Part shown: piece after piece, positions 46,266 through 58,929 of the stretch
Layout: every line of letters starts with the position of its first letter
Numbering within the stretch: the stretch's first letter is position 1
Assembly: GCF_050947875.1 (NCBI RefSeq)
Contig: NC_134572.1
Location: 128,485,105-128,549,104, forward strand
Direction of reading: 5' to 3'
DNA from: Dermacentor variabilis
Taxonomy: Eukaryota; Arthropoda; Arachnida; Ixodida; Ixodidae
DNA length: 64,000 nt
Position numbers and translations under genes: made by a program
The notes under the pieces: generated by a model
What the model was told of the DNA's origin: nothing
The model's database searches: none
The model's input: only the letters and a program-made list of their open reading frames with translations

Positions 46266-49200
46266 AATCACTGCATTACAGCTGTTTTAAATATGCTTTT
46301 CTGATGCGCTTCCCTCGCGTTGTTCGCGGAATAACCTTGGCCTACAACATTTGTCAGGCAAGCATGCATGCGCTTATATCGGCCGCGCTCTTCACGTATA
46401 AATCCGCTCCATTTGTGAAACTTCACTCGCTTTTTATTGCATGGAAACATTCAGTCTTATCCAGCAAAGGTCCCTGAATATATTTTTGATAGTCCATGCG
46501 GTTCGAAAGAGGGAGTTAAAGGGTTAAAGGCTGAAACGATAAAGGAATGGGGCTTCACTCTTCGCGAAACGCTATCTAGAAAGCCTAGCAGTCACTTCCT
46601 ACACGAAGCCATCACAAGTGTTACGTCATGCGCCGCGACCTCAAGTAAAGATAAGAAAATAACACGCAATAAATTACACAAAACGCAGCGTGCCAGCACT
46701 TGCACTATCGGCATACCAGCGGCGAAAGCGTGGCGCGCATGTATCCTCGCGTGCTCGTCCAGAGAGCAGGCACCTCCCCGCGACCGCAACTCAAAGGCTA
46801 ATTCCGCCGTCGAATAACAACGAGAGAAAAAAAGAAAAGAAAGAAGAGCGAAATAAAGAGCCGAGACATTAACCGAGGCGCGCCGCGAGCAATGCCAGCC
46901 ACCCGGAAGCCCGCCAGCAATGCGCCCCTCATACGTAGCCTTGCGAAACGCAACGCCACGCATGTGCCCTATCGGCCCCGCGCGAGCTCCGCACGCACGC
47001 ACGCTCTCGCGCGTCCCTCCTTGATGGGCGGAAGGGCCTCCGCGGGTTCCAATGCCACGGCGACCCGCGGCAGAAATCGAGGAGACTGGAACAAACGGCG
47101 CGGCGCCCAGTTCCGGCCGCTGGCCGCTGCTGCACGCGATAGTAGGTGTCGTGTCTGGTTTGTTTATCTTTCCTGGCTTCATTTTTCGTCTTGTTGTTGT
47201 TACTGTGATTTGGGTGTTCTTTTTTTTTCTCTCGCTTCGGTGTCTCGCTCGTGGCGCACCCCCCCTCGAAAGGGGACGACACCCAATTGCTAGTTCGTGC
47301 TCCCTGCCTGCAGCCGCGTAAACGGGCCGACCATTCGCATGTGCATATGAAGCGGGTGTGGCAGAGGCTCAAACGTTTGCCGAATACAGCCTTTACGGCG
47401 CGAGCTGGCGGAACAACTTCTGGCGTAATTCCGGAAACGCTGTTCTCGGTTAAAGCAAGCGGCCTCAAGTGGCGCTCACTTGAGAAAGTGATGCAAATGC
47501 GCGGCACAAGAATCACCATATCAGCGATCGTGACGGCGGCAAGTGTTGTGTCGACGCCAACATATACTATTCATGTTAGTCGTCTATGCGACCGATATTG
47601 CGCCCCCTTGTCGGACAGCCACCCGGAAGTTAAACTGCGCGGGCGGTCAGTAACCTTGAAATGGGCTAGGTTTGTCGAAGCTACCCAGAAAACGTTGAGA
47701 ACTAAACGAGGTTGCGTATGTAACGTATGCCGGAAGCATATAAGTAAGTACGACATTAGTCGTATTACTGCATCAACATATAAACATTCCACTTCCTCTG
47801 TGCTTCTTAGCCTCTCCTTAATCAATGTGTCGCCAGATTTCTCCAGAAGAGAGCTTACTCCCCGGGGAGAAGACGACAACGCCCAAGTTCCGGCTGCTCT
47901 TCGAGCGGATACCTATATGTAACCAGCACTCAAGTCGCCTAGGAAGTGGGGCATCTATTTTCTTGTAGCGCACCTTTAATATTTGGGACTCGAAGGCGCA
48001 GCAGCAGCAAGTTTCAGCGCTCACGTCGGAGATGAATGGGCCTGAGATTGCTTTCTATAAAGTCAAACATGGCCTCTCGATGAACATTCGTGGTTGTCAT
48101 CACCAATGCAATAATAATCACAACTGGCTGTAAGCTATTGGTGATGATTACTGCAAATGGTTAAGGCAATCCTGCCCACGACAGTGGCAGATGTGTTTCC
48201 ATTGAAATCTGGAGAACAGACGCAGCAGCTGCACTGCGCTCTGACGGCCTGCGATTGTACGCTGGCTTTTGCGGCACTCATCGAGTTTCTCAAACAGTCT
48301 CCTTCGTTCCGTGGCTCCTGGCTTGGAGACCTGGCTTGCACATTGACTTTCTAAGATTGAAGAAACTCGGTTGTACCGGCTGTGGATTGTTTGTCTCCTT
48401 TACCATGTCATATTCGTTTCTCATTAAAATGTCTCGTAGTTATAACTGTACACCACTCATGCGGGTGCGGTAAAATAATCGGACATCATCAGTGTACCAG
48501 CCCACGTTACAGTAGTGAGAAGCAGGTGCTCTGTGCCGCACCAGAGATGTTCAGACGGCCGCTCTCAGAAGAAAATATATTGCGACAGCGTGGTCACAAC
48601 GAACGCTTGCGCTAGATGCAGCTTCACTACCTGCGGTCTATAGGGGCCTGCGAGATAGGCTGTAAATGTTCCCTGTGCCACCTCAGAATTTTGTGTGCAG
48701 AATTCTATTTGCTTACTCGTCTTTCTCCATTCTTACCCACTTGGGCACATTTACCCCATCCACCCACGCTTTTATTTTTCTGACTAGCCTTTCTGCATTT
48801 CCTCTGTTTCTCTCTACCAGTATAGAAACCATCTGACATCTTCATAATTATAACCCACCCATTTGCTGGTATACATATATACTGCAATCGGGTGTAGAAG
48901 TGTAAAGCGAGCATGAAAAATAGCGACGGCATGGTTGATTAGCCATGCTATCTATCATTTCATAACGCGTTTATTCCTCTTGCAACGACAATTCGGCATA
49001 GAGTCCTTGATGTCGCACACACTCTCTCCCTTCGCAATGTATATCATGTTCAAAACGACAACCACAGGTGCAGTCACAATGGTAAAACTCTGTTGCCGTC
49101 CTCATGTTCTCTCGCCACAGCTTGCAACTAATATGCGCGTGCCACCATTATGGATGAGAAATCAGCGTTGTGTAAAATGCGAAAGAGTAGATCTTGGCTG

Positions 49201-52200
49201 AAGCTTATTTAATAAATATTTTTCTAGATATTATGGCTGGATACCGCGTTAATGACACATTTCTGGCCTTATCTGTGTCACATTTGGCCATTCATTGAAA
49301 TCCCTGCAAGTCCACATATCTCAAATTTGATAGCAATTAATAAGCGAGTACTTTCAATTTACAATGCATGGTAAGAGGCCGCATAATTGTACCGTCTCAA
49401 CAAAATGACAAGTGTAGGCCCCGACTTGCAGTGCGTACTTGTATAGGGCGCTTCAATTTGCGTAGATTACGAGCTCGACCACACCCAAAACCCAGAGCTA
49501 CATTATGCAACAAGGGGCATAAGGCAGCTCTAAATGTAGCAGCGGTACTGTAGGCTGATTAAAAGCAGTAGCAATCACGTGGACTTCCTCCTTTCGAGAC
49601 CATAGTGCATATGCGATCGCATTTAGCCACACTCATTGTGTTTCTCACGTGCGTTTGGTCGGTGAGCACGGCTGTTCTTTCGCAGTCCCATTTAGCCTTT
49701 TATGAGGTTGTTGCTTAGCTCTCGGCGAGGATTAGACAAACACTACGAGGCCCTACAGGACAGCGTCTGGTTTAGCGGGTGCATTGTATTCATGCGCCAA
49801 ACAGGGAACGGTTGTGGTTTGCAGTCGTTTCCTAAATGGCGCTGGCACGTTTGTTGGCCAGGCGAAAGTGGAGCATTCGTGCCTCGTAGCAAAGCAATGG
49901 TTGGGCGGCGTCCGTACTGCTCGACGTTGCCTCCTGGCTAGTACCATGGAATCGGCCTTAGTATGGGGAAGCGACGGATCTTTTTTTAGCAATCGTTTTG
50001 ACGCAACAAAATGGGATACGAACCACCACAATAGTGTTGCGCAACGCGTATGGACAGCGACATGCAGACGTGCCGCTTTCGTGGGAGCGCGGACAATTTG
50101 CGCTGACGGAAACGTATTCACGACCTCCTGAAGTCAACCGGTTCCGGCCGCGGCAATCATTCAAACTGTGCGCAGACTGTTTTTCCGCTCGAGATTCGCT
50201 GTCAAGACCACTCGAGTAAAACGTGACTCCGTGTGATGTAAATGGAAAGTAGGTCCACCGATGCGTTTTCCGACGAAGCCGTGGGCCGCGAATATCGTAC
50301 AAGCTCGAGGAGGCAGCCAGTGTGCGATGATGCATATCCCCGCGCAAGCAAACTTCACCGCGCGCTTTGTTTAGCAAGCCGTTGTGCCTAACTATTTGTC
50401 AGCTGACAACACCAACATGACACAGCACTGTGTTAGGTCTGTCACAGTTCGCGCGTGCTGCGAGACGTCCTGTGAGCAAGGAGGCAACAATGTTCAGGTT
50501 CCTCGTAGCGTGTGTTCCAAGCGTCATGTGCACTGGTTTCGTCGCACATGCAAATGGTTTGTACAACCGCGTGTTCTTGACCGCACGCTAAGACTGAGAT
50601 GGCCTTCTGCACTTTCTTTCAATGTTAAAGTTCTCAGAGCAGGAGGCACGATAACGAGACACGCAGACAAGAGAAGGACGATTGGAATGAGCGTTCGACA
50701 TAGTCCCTGATTGAACAAGCAGGAACTATGTAAACGTATCTAATAATGCATTTATTATAATGTTCAATGTCACTTGCAGCGTGACAGCACTCACCTAGGT
50801 ATTAGTGAGTGTGTTTGTGCACAGAGTGGTCGAGCGTCGCACCATGTACCAATGATAGAGCTATTCCACAATAGCTGCGAAATTAAAATTACGGTTACGA
50901 GTGCCAAACGTGTGGAACTCATATCAATTTGACTGCCGCTGCTACAGTTACTCTGCCTCATACGTATGCTTGGAATGCGGCTATAGTGTTTTCCTTCCTT
51001 TCCAACTCACCGGTTAAGCGCTTTAGGCCGAAATATGGATATTGACGTAGATCACTTTTTGTAACGTACTGAGGTGTCGAAGGTCAGAACAGAAACGTCT
51101 GCTCCGTACCTAAATGTCTAATGCAGATATTTCTACATCTACAACGTATGCTTCTTAACTGGTGTGTGACTATTAGTAATTCATTATATTTCAGGGGAAC
51201 TTCATGATGCCTGGTGGAACGTGTGATTCAATTGACAAAAATGTTAATAATGTCCGTAATGGTGTTTACAAACTCCCAAGAAAACCTCGGCTGCCACAAG
51301 AGCTTTTTGTGAAAACGGGTGCCTTTTGCTAAAATGGAACCAAAGATTATTAATGTGTCGTGCAACTTCCGCTTTCGCTTTTTAGTACAGCAAAAAACAT
51401 TGAGAGAAATTGAGGCTTTCCGGAAAAAGATAACGTGCGTACATACACCATTCGTTAAGAATGGATGGATACCGATGTGTTGAGATTTGTCTGAAGTTGT
51501 GTACAGCAATATAACGTGCGGAGATATATTGCTCCCTGCATTGTTTCAACCACGGAAAGGAAGAATGGTGCAATGTACAAAGATGGCTTTGCTTTAGTGA
51601 CCATTTTGTGCGCAAAGAATTTTGAAATATGCTTAGTTGCCAATCTAACCATCATTTTAGGCATAACGATCGTAAATTTAGCTAACTTGGGAAAGCTATG
51701 AGCGGAATAAACTGAAAATGCCGGTTGCTGCTTTTATGAGTTTCAAGACAACGTGCCTCAAGTGCGATGAATGCACCATCCATAATAGAGTGAGAAAAAA
51801 AATTGTGGCTAGGAGCAGATGCATTTCAAGTTTAACGAATCGGGCCTTGCCTTTCGTCTTATTCTTTCTTTTGTTTCTGTCTTTCTGTATTATTTTCTGT
51901 CTCTCTCGGTAGCAAATTCAGCACACAAGTCACGCCTGCTGCAAGTGGGGCATTGTGCTGAGATATGGTGTTCATTCTGATGTACTCGTAGGTGCATGAG
52001 AAGGCTTCTTTATACTTTTATATTTTTTACATCTAGACAATAAAACGTGATCACCGTGCGTCTCGTGTGTATGTGTACCGAAACGCCAATCGTGTACACG
52101 ATTGCAGGCGTTGCACGACCACGGTTTTGTTTCACTGATTCAGGTCGCAATCCGTTCGCTCTAATTCTTTATGCGTGTTTTAATCGCTGTGAAAGTCTCA

Positions 52201-52859
52201 CGAATAACAGCCCCCGCCAGATATTCATCAAGGGTCACATTAACACTGCTGAGTACGAAACGACATCGTTGGTTGAACGACGTGAGGAAGGTGTAAGGGT
52301 AAGTCAGTTGCGTAATCGTCTTAAGCAGAGTCCCTCCCCTCCCCCCCCCCCCCCCCGGTCATAAATAAACCCATGCTGGATCAGTGCGAGCTGCTCCATT
52401 CATGAATGATGCGTGAGAGCGCTAGATGATGGAAGATTGTTCAATGACATCTCGCTATTCATGAAGAGTCACGCGTCTGCAAGATGCTGCAAGCATGACA
52501 AATGCAGCCGTGGCTGACGACTTTGGCTAGCTTGGCACTAGGCATTCCATTCGTGTACCTAGGCTTGTTAGGCAATCCTAATTTCCTTCCAGGTTCCCTA
52601 AAAGAATACCGAGTGTGTTTTATGCTAAATGGTGATTTCTATAGCGCAGGTATTCTTTGAAAATTAACATGATTTCTTGTGACTGTCTAACAGTTTCCGT
52701 AGGTCGATCCCGACGATAATGCCGTTTAAAACAGCGGTAAAACAACACCGTGGTAAGGGAGCGGTGGTATCGGTACCGGTGTTGCCGTGCGGTACTTCAC
52801 AGTGGTTCCTCATGGTAGCAAGGGAGTAAGGGGCGCGTTCTCGCATTCTTCCGTCGTGG
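46266..52859. other. No gene confidently recognised
   Basis: 46700-47150 is GC-rich and could be a promoter region. A + strand ATG frame at 47347-47922 (191 residues) is the longest ATG-started frame in the window but shows no known domain. A + strand frame around 48420-48615 has protein-like composition (CAAPEMFRRPLSEENILRQR) without a recognised family. Overlapping frames on both strands at 49750-50380 look like chance. A pure C run of 16 lies at 52341-52356. The rest is AT-rich. Confidence 0.4.
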
Positions 52860-53150
52860 CAGCTAGAGCTTTTAGACGCTGCACGTTACCTCTCGCGAGA
52901 AGGCAGCGCTATTCTCTGCAGACTAAACACACCCAATAATGACTCGTCTTTTCCGTCACTATATTCAGGGTTTTCGTGGACGCCCAAAATGCCCTAGCTG
53001 CATAGAATATCAATCCGTACAACACTGTCTCTGCCAGTGCCCTCACATTTACCCAAGCTGCAGTCAGCGTTCTCCACCCCTCCCCCAACATCGAGCCAGG
53101 GTCATGAACGGTCTGGCTCGCACCACCGATGCATGCAACTAACATTTTCC
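52860..53150 (+). mobile_element. Probable LINE C-terminal zinc-knuckle fragment
   Basis: AARYLSREGSAILCRL in one frame and KCPSCIEYQSVQHCLCQCPH in another give the C-x2-C...H-x3/4-C knuckle that follows the RT/RNase H in many LINE ORF2 proteins. Sequence beyond 53150 may be its continuation but is too eroded to read. Confidence 0.42.
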
Positions 53151-54177
53151 TGCCGGTGCTCATTGAACACGCTAGAGACGTGTTGGGTGAGGACTAGTAG
53201 CTGACTGACCAGAAGGAAGCGCCAGACGTTGGCGTGAAAGTAAAGGTTCTCTTCCCCCTCTTTCTCTCTCTGGTCGCAGCAGGCGGTCTAGACGCTGCGT
53301 TGATTTCCGAACTGGTCCTTCAGGAAATGACGCTCGAAGTACTAGTTGGCTACCGCCTACATACAAGTCACAGTGGTAAGAACAGTGCCACACAACACAT
53401 GTGATGTCGAACATGTAGCGGCACAAATAACAATATTGCAAAGCATGCTAAACGCATTCTTCGATATCAACCGGACTTGCCTCGTCAAATACTTTTGTAG
53501 TGATATCTGGCACTCTGAGGACAGCACGTGCACTTATATATAACGTTGACTGACACAGAATCATTCAAATTGCATAGAGAGAAACGAGGATGTTGGAGAG
53601 AAATGTGTTCAGAAGAGAATTCATCTCTCCATGGACGAACGTATAAAGAAATACCTATGGCTTGCAAATGCACGATGCTGTATTATATGGTTTCTGTATG
53701 ACATTTTTCACGTTCATCATGACTTCTCAAGATAAGGATGTAATTAAAAAAGTGCTTATTCAGGAGAAGTGAGAAACACAAAATTTTATGAATGTGCCCT
53801 CATCTTTTCCATTGTGCCTTTTAGGGAAACTAGAAAAAAAATACCTTTAGGTTTTTTTCTGCTTAGGCTACGGAATGATCTGGCACTGTTCACTGACTGC
53901 GGATTAATGTGGCACCTCACGAAACCGGCTCCGAATGGCCTACGAGGGGTTGCTGTTGTTGAACTTTGACCTCGTGGCTCAGACCAGCAAGGTTTTGCTC
54001 TTGCCCACTATCGAGCATTGGCCAGGACTCGGGTAGATATAGATAATAAATATCGAAATAAAATTTCTCTTGCAAATTTTAGAGAAGTGATCCTCAGAAA
54101 AATGGGTATGTCTTCTCGGATACAACTGCCAATTCTGCACGTTTTCTGCATAAGCCCTGTGGAATTCATATAGGATT
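53151..54177. other. No gene recognised
   Basis: Unrecognised sequence, AT-rich after 53550. Confidence 0.4.
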
Positions 54178-54400
54178 TATCCTGCAGATTTCCTGAGACC
54201 TGAGTACACAGACAATCCGCAGACTCTGCCTAGTTGCCCTTTATATACTGTATCCTGCAAACTTTCTGAGGCTTGAGTATACAGACGTTTTACATACTTT
54301 GTATAGTTACTCTGTAGATAGACTATATCCCTCAGACTTTATGATTACTGTGTATGCAAGCAATGTGAGACATCTGAGAGGCAAATCTTGGTTACTGATC
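54178..54400. repeat. Diverged tandem repeat, period 73-75 bases
   Basis: tatcctgcagatttcctgag (54178) recurs as tatcctgcaaactttctgag (54251) and, more diverged, as tatccctcagactttatgat (54326). The second parts of the units also align (cctgagtacacagac / cttgagtatacagac). An earlier unit may begin near 54105. Confidence 0.65.
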
Positions 54401-54594
54401 AAGTACTGAGGTCGAAAAGATGTATCGTTCTACAGTTTTCTAGGCTACTTGGATATGCTAGGTTCTCATGAAATGAATTTCGGAGATTCCGTCTCTGTAT
54501 TGTAAATCGGCTGCTCGACAAAAAAGAAGTGATATGTTGTTTCCTCTTCATTAGAAAGAGTGCAAAAGCGTGAATGCACCAGACCTCACCTGTG

Positions 54595-54800
54595 TAGATA
54601 GATAGATAGAATAAACTTTATTATCCAACAGATAAGGTGACCTACCCACCCCCCGACACACAGGTCAGGGGGTGAGTGCCGCCGCCTCAGAGGCAGGCTG
54701 GGAGGTCTGTGTAGGTATAAATGCACAGACGAAATCCGTTCACGTAATTTGCTGAGGAATACTTCAAGCCTACGTGTAGTGGGGAAATTCCCCATGGCAG
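54595..54800 (-). mobile_element. Probable retroposon 3' end with (TAGA)n tail
   Basis: tagatagatagatagaataa followed by actttattatcc is, in the - orientation, a 3' end with AATAAAGT and a (CTAT)n tail. The next 150 bases are open on the - strand (VFLSKLRERISSVHLYLHRP and PPSLPLRRRHSPPDL). The family was not identified, but the end structure is typical of a LINE. Confidence 0.42.
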
Positions 54801-55344
54801 GAATTTCTGCCGATACTGAGGAGAAGCAGTTGACAAGGGGTTATACAACACTTCGTTAACGTTACCGGGGTGCTTAGCGCACATCACTTGTTTCAAAACA
54901 AATGCCAACGTCGATCGAGACGACGAGGTGATTTTGGCAACGCTAAATGTGAACAGTTTTCTTATCCACATATCACAAGCTGCGGTTAAAATCAAATTAT
55001 GTCATTTTCCTTGAAAAAAAGTTGGAAGTTAGAGTTGACACAGAAATTTGGTGCATTCGGTCGCTTGAAAGGGTGGCAGCCCCAATTTAAGGCAGCAACT
55101 GATTGATGCCTGTACAGCACGAAGCGCGCATTTGAGAAAGGCATTTGACAAAAACACAAGCACCGAGGCAACGTTACAAACGTACTCAAAATTACACGGC
55201 ATTAGTGATTGCAAACGGAATGGCCATTTAACATAGAACTGAAAATACAACGGTATAACTTCCAATGCAGCACTGAAATACAAGAATAGACCTTGAAACA
55301 CCTTTAGGCAAGTGAAATTCACATTCCCCTTTTTGTTTTAAACG

Positions 55345-55710
55345 ACAAGACAGGGTTAACCGAAGGGCCCAATTTTTATTAATCATATCATAAGAAGCCA
55401 ACAAAAAAGGCACCAAGGACAACATAGAGAAAGTTACTTGACTTACTAATTTATTTAAAGAAATCATAAATTAATGGCAATGAAAGTGGATGAAGAAAAC
55501 TACTTGCCGCAGGTGGGGAACGATCCCACGCCTTCGCATTACGCGTGCGATGCTCTAACTACTTGGCATTGTTCCCCACCTGCGGCAAGTCGTTTTTCAT
55601 CCACTTGCATTGCCATTAATTTACCATTTCTCTAAGTCGATTAGTAAGTACAAGTACTTTCCCCTATGTCGTCCTTGGTGTCTTTGTTTGTTGGCTTCTT
55701 ATCGTAACAT
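55345..55710. mobile_element. Two fold-back element copies head to head
   Basis: The - strand copy 55345-55565 (gggttaaccgaagggcccaa to the tRNA-like part aacgatcccacgccttcgca) meets a + strand copy 55566-55710 (ttccccacctgcggcaagtc to ggtgtctttgtttgttggct). The junction lies inside the tRNA-like sequence, so the pair forms one large palindrome. About 15 differences separate the arms. The right copy lacks the outermost ~45 bases. Confidence 0.7.
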
Positions 55711-55829
55711 TTGTTCTAAAGGTATTCAAGAGTACCCGAGGAGTACGTGTTCGTGACTAAGTTATGGTTGCTGTGGGTTGTAGGTGTATGACTGGTCACT
55801 AAGAATTGCTTCCCTACTACTACTACGTC

Positions 55830-56110
55830 AAACACTTGCCTTTGCTTCGTGTTGTCCACAAATTCGACTGCGCCCTGCCGTCTGCTAGCCGCCTGGTTAG
55901 CTCAGATGGTATAGCGGCTGCCCCAGAAAGGCGGTGGTCCCGGGTTCGAGTCCCGGACCAGGACGAATTTTTCTTTAACTATGAGGCTTTCCTTTCGAGG
56001 AACCTGTATGGGTTTCCTTTCTAGCATTTGCTACGAACGGGTGGATGTCTGATTTCACTTTATTCATTATTTCTCTCCACCTTGCGAGTTTCCGCAGAAC
56101 TACCACGTCA
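55830..56110 (+). mobile_element. tRNA-derived SINE
   Basis: The head at 55891-55963 folds as a tRNA: acceptor gcctggt/accagga (6 of 7 pairs), A-box region tagctcagatggtatagcgg, anticodon stem ctgcc/ggcgg with loop ccagaaa, and a perfect T stem ccggg-ttcgagt-cccgg containing the B box. The anticodon loop lacks U33 and the D stem is broken, so it is not a functional tRNA gene. It is followed by a SINE body (cgaatttttctttaactatg, then aggctttcctttcgaggaac and catttgctacgaacgggtgg) which I recall as common in tick genomes. The 3' boundary is approximate. Confidence 0.66.
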
Positions 56111-56589
56111 AACTACGTCGAGAATTGCTTTTGATGGCACAGCGAAAATACAGCGTTAGACGATATTCACAAATGGTTATACTTGATTACTCGGTAGCGA
56201 TTAAACAAGTGTCTTGCACGAGGATTACCACCCGCATTGAAAACCAGAAGAAACTCCTTATGTAACTTACAACTTTTATATAACTTTATAACTTCGTCTT
56301 GATAGTCATATTCCCCATACACAAAATGCGCGTAACTCACGTGTGGCATAAATGAGTAGTGATGCAATTATTTTGTGTCGTTCAGGGAAGGTGTGCTTAC
56401 TTTTGATAATTATACCTGCTACGTTATAAACTGTGTGATGAGCAGCTTATTTGTGATAATATAATCTTATATCGCTCGAAAAGATTACGCCTAATACGTA
56501 CTTTGAAAGTCTCTACTAGGCCTATTTGGTGCAAGCCCACTGTTATCTACGGCAACTACCGGCATCCTGCTGTCTTCGTGAGCGGGACC
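56111..56589. other. No gene recognised
   Basis: AT-rich, no recognisable features. Confidence 0.4.
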
Positions 56590-56790
56590 CGCACGTTCGA
56601 GTGGCCGTAAGTTTGTCCTGAGGGACAAATAGTTCTGACCACCTGGGGCTTTTTTTTGACGTGCCCCTAAATCCAAGTACACGAGCGTTCTTGCATTTCA
56701 GCCCCATCCAAAGGCGGACACCATAGAGAATGGAACCCACTACTTCATGCTCAACAGCAGAGACTCCATAACCAGCGAGCAAATGCTTAG
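56590..56790 (-). mobile_element. Ruka-like SINE, diverged copy
   Basis: In the - orientation: tRNA-like head tatggagtctctgctgttga with ggttccattct as B box, then atggggctgaaatgcaagaa, cgctcgtgtacttggattta and ccccaggtggtcagaact, in the same order as the copy at 2992-3220. The 3' end is lost. Confidence 0.62.
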
Positions 56791-58359
56791 GGTATGGCTC
56801 AAGGCTTTAAAGCGAGAATCAGTGGAAAAAATGACGGCACTCGCCATAGGAAGCAAGCGCGCCCTTTCGGTGGAACTAAGTCACGTCCTGGTGGTTTCAC
56901 CACGTCTGCGTAGCGCCTGTACGCATGCCTGCGCGGCCGACCAAGTTCTAGACTGCGTAAGAGTGCCGCTATCTCTCCTCCGGAGAGGTCCAAGTTCATG
57001 CGTGTTGTTGGTGAACACCGTTCTTTGGCCCCCGCAGTGGGCCATCGGAGACAAGGGTAATCGAGATGGGCGTAAGGGTCCTGATCTCGTTTCGCAAGCG
57101 CAGGACGCGTGACGCTAAGCGTCACGAAGCAACAATGCGCACGCCCGCAGGTGCGGAATCGGCCCGGCGGAAACTCGGAGGAAATGCGCCATAAACACGG
57201 AGCTCGTTAGCCTGTATTTTCCGTGTCGCGCGGGTCGTGTAGGTGCCTGCGCGTGTGGGTGTGTGAGTGTGTGTGTGTGTGCGTATGTATGCGCAAGTGT
57301 GTCCAAATGTGTATGTGCGTGTGTGTGTGTGCGTATGTATGTGTAAGTGTGTGTGTGTCTGCGTGTGCGTGTCGGGGGGCGGCACCTTCAGCTTGAGTTA
57401 CCGTGCGAACAGTCTCTCCAGTCTGTTGACGCTGGCGGGGCGGTGAGGGGGGGGGGGGGCAGAGTGGCGTGACACGGCATTCCGAGACAAAAGCTGGACT
57501 CGACGAGTGCAGGCGCTGCCCCGATTCCCGCCGCAGTTAAGGTTTTCGTGATTTTCGTGATTGGGTCGTCCGTCGTTGAAGCTTCCTTTTTGGCGTCACG
57601 CTGCGTTGTGATGTTTCGAAACGTGGTCGTTTGGAAAACGGCTATTCACAAGCTTCACTGAGGCACCATATGGTGGCGACTCTAAACATTAGGGCGGGGT
57701 CATTAACAAAGCTGTTGTAAAAAAGAAAAGAAAGAGAAGAAGTAGACGCAGACACCTGCGGCATTTTTCAGTAATTCACTGCGCGGAGCAGGTAACCGCA
57801 GATTAAATAGCTTTTTCCCATCTCTCTCAAACGAGAGAGAAATCATTCTATGGTCCTCCACAGGTTTGAACTACCTCGCTTCAAGGGGTTTTTAATCAGG
57901 CCATTTTAGTACCTAGTTAAGCTATGCTAATTACCCACAACATTAAAATTTTGCTATCATCACTATGCCTGCCTTTAAATTTCTTCTAACTGAGTTTCAT
58001 TTCATGATTCCTCTTTGCTTGTCCATTAACACCATCTCAAATGTGCACTTCGAGCGTTGGTCTACACAGCGATACGCTAAAACCCTCAAACGTGGCCTCC
58101 TAAAATACTAGTCGCGTGCACAATAAAAAAAACAAGTCTAGGCATATCCAGCGGATCTACAGAGCGAAGCGGTGCAGATGACAATTCGTCGCCCATAAAT
58201 CCCGCTCTTATCTCTTCCTAGCGCGACGAAATTTATAGGCAACTGCGGCACTTTATAACAGGTCAATTTATGCACTGGAGCAGTAAGCGCTAAGCGTCAC
58301 GTAATAACTTGTACAACATCACGCTTGGCACCAAATTATCTTGTGCGTCAGCCTCCATT
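56791..58359. other. No gene recognised; (TG)n and poly-G tracts
   Basis: Overlapping open frames at 56799-57125 have no known domain. An imperfect (TG)n tract runs about 57250-57373 and a pure G run of 13 lies at 57447-57459. The remainder is unrecognised. Confidence 0.45.
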
Positions 58360-58745
58360 TATTAGTCATATCATGAGGAGCCAACAAACACTGACACCAA
58401 GGACAACATACGGGAAATTACGTCTGGTTAATAAATGAAATAAAGAAACGATAAGAAAATGGCAATGAAAATCAAGTTTATTTACAACATGCACAAAGTA
58501 TAGTATTGAAGGCCACCCTGGCAAGAAAGCTGTAAGCATACAGCTTGACGAGGCCCGGGGGCCACTACCAGGCAACAGCAGCAGCGCACACATCCGCATT
58601 AGAAACAATAAGCAATAAGCAATAAAGTGGATGAAAAGACAACTTTGCGCAAGTGGGGAATGATCCCATAACCTTCCCATTACGCATGCGATGCTCTACC
58701 ATGGAAATGAGCTACCGCGGCGCCGTTTCCCCATCCACTTTCTTG
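58360..58745 (-). mobile_element. Fold-back/tRNA-like element copy interrupted by a retroposon
   Basis: Outer arm agccaacaaacactgacacc and ggacaacatacgggaaatta, then aaagaaacgataagaaaatg. It is interrupted at 58467 by an insertion and resumes at 58628 with gtggatgaaaagacaac and the tRNA-like part (58649-58716). It then runs to ccatccactttcttgggtat, the inner spacer also seen in the complete copy at 41190. Confidence 0.68.
58467..58627 (-). mobile_element. Short retroposon 3' fragment inserted in the fold-back element
   Basis: About 160 bases, - orientation, ending in tgtaaataaacttgat (AATAAA and short tail). It is flanked by caatgaaa on one side and caataaa on the other, a possible imperfect target duplication. 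It contains gcctcgtcaagctgtatgct, which I recall as a LINE 3' UTR in ticks. The family is not certain. Confidence 0.55.
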
Positions 58746-58929
58746 GGTATTTATCTTTCCTTAGTAGAACCCTGGGGGTGTTAGCCAGCGCCACCACTCA
58801 CAGACCTTGGCGGCGGATGTGGAGCATCGTTTCTGCCGCAGGCGTCACGAGAGCGTGATCTTTTTGGGTGAAAGCAACTGGTCTTATATAAACCCACACA
58901 TGCTACCTGAAGGAGTCAATGTTGCCGGA

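Noticed and set aside
46592..47519. Two 196-codon open frames on the - strand
   Set aside because: Overlapping frames in GC-rich DNA with no recognisable features and competing frames on the + strand.
49753..50377. Several 115-139-codon open frames on both strands
   Set aside because: They overlap each other in all directions and none shows a domain or plausible start context.
55891..55963. tRNA gene
   Set aside because: T arm and acceptor pair well, but U33 is missing, the D stem is broken, and the sequence continues into a SINE body. It is a SINE head.
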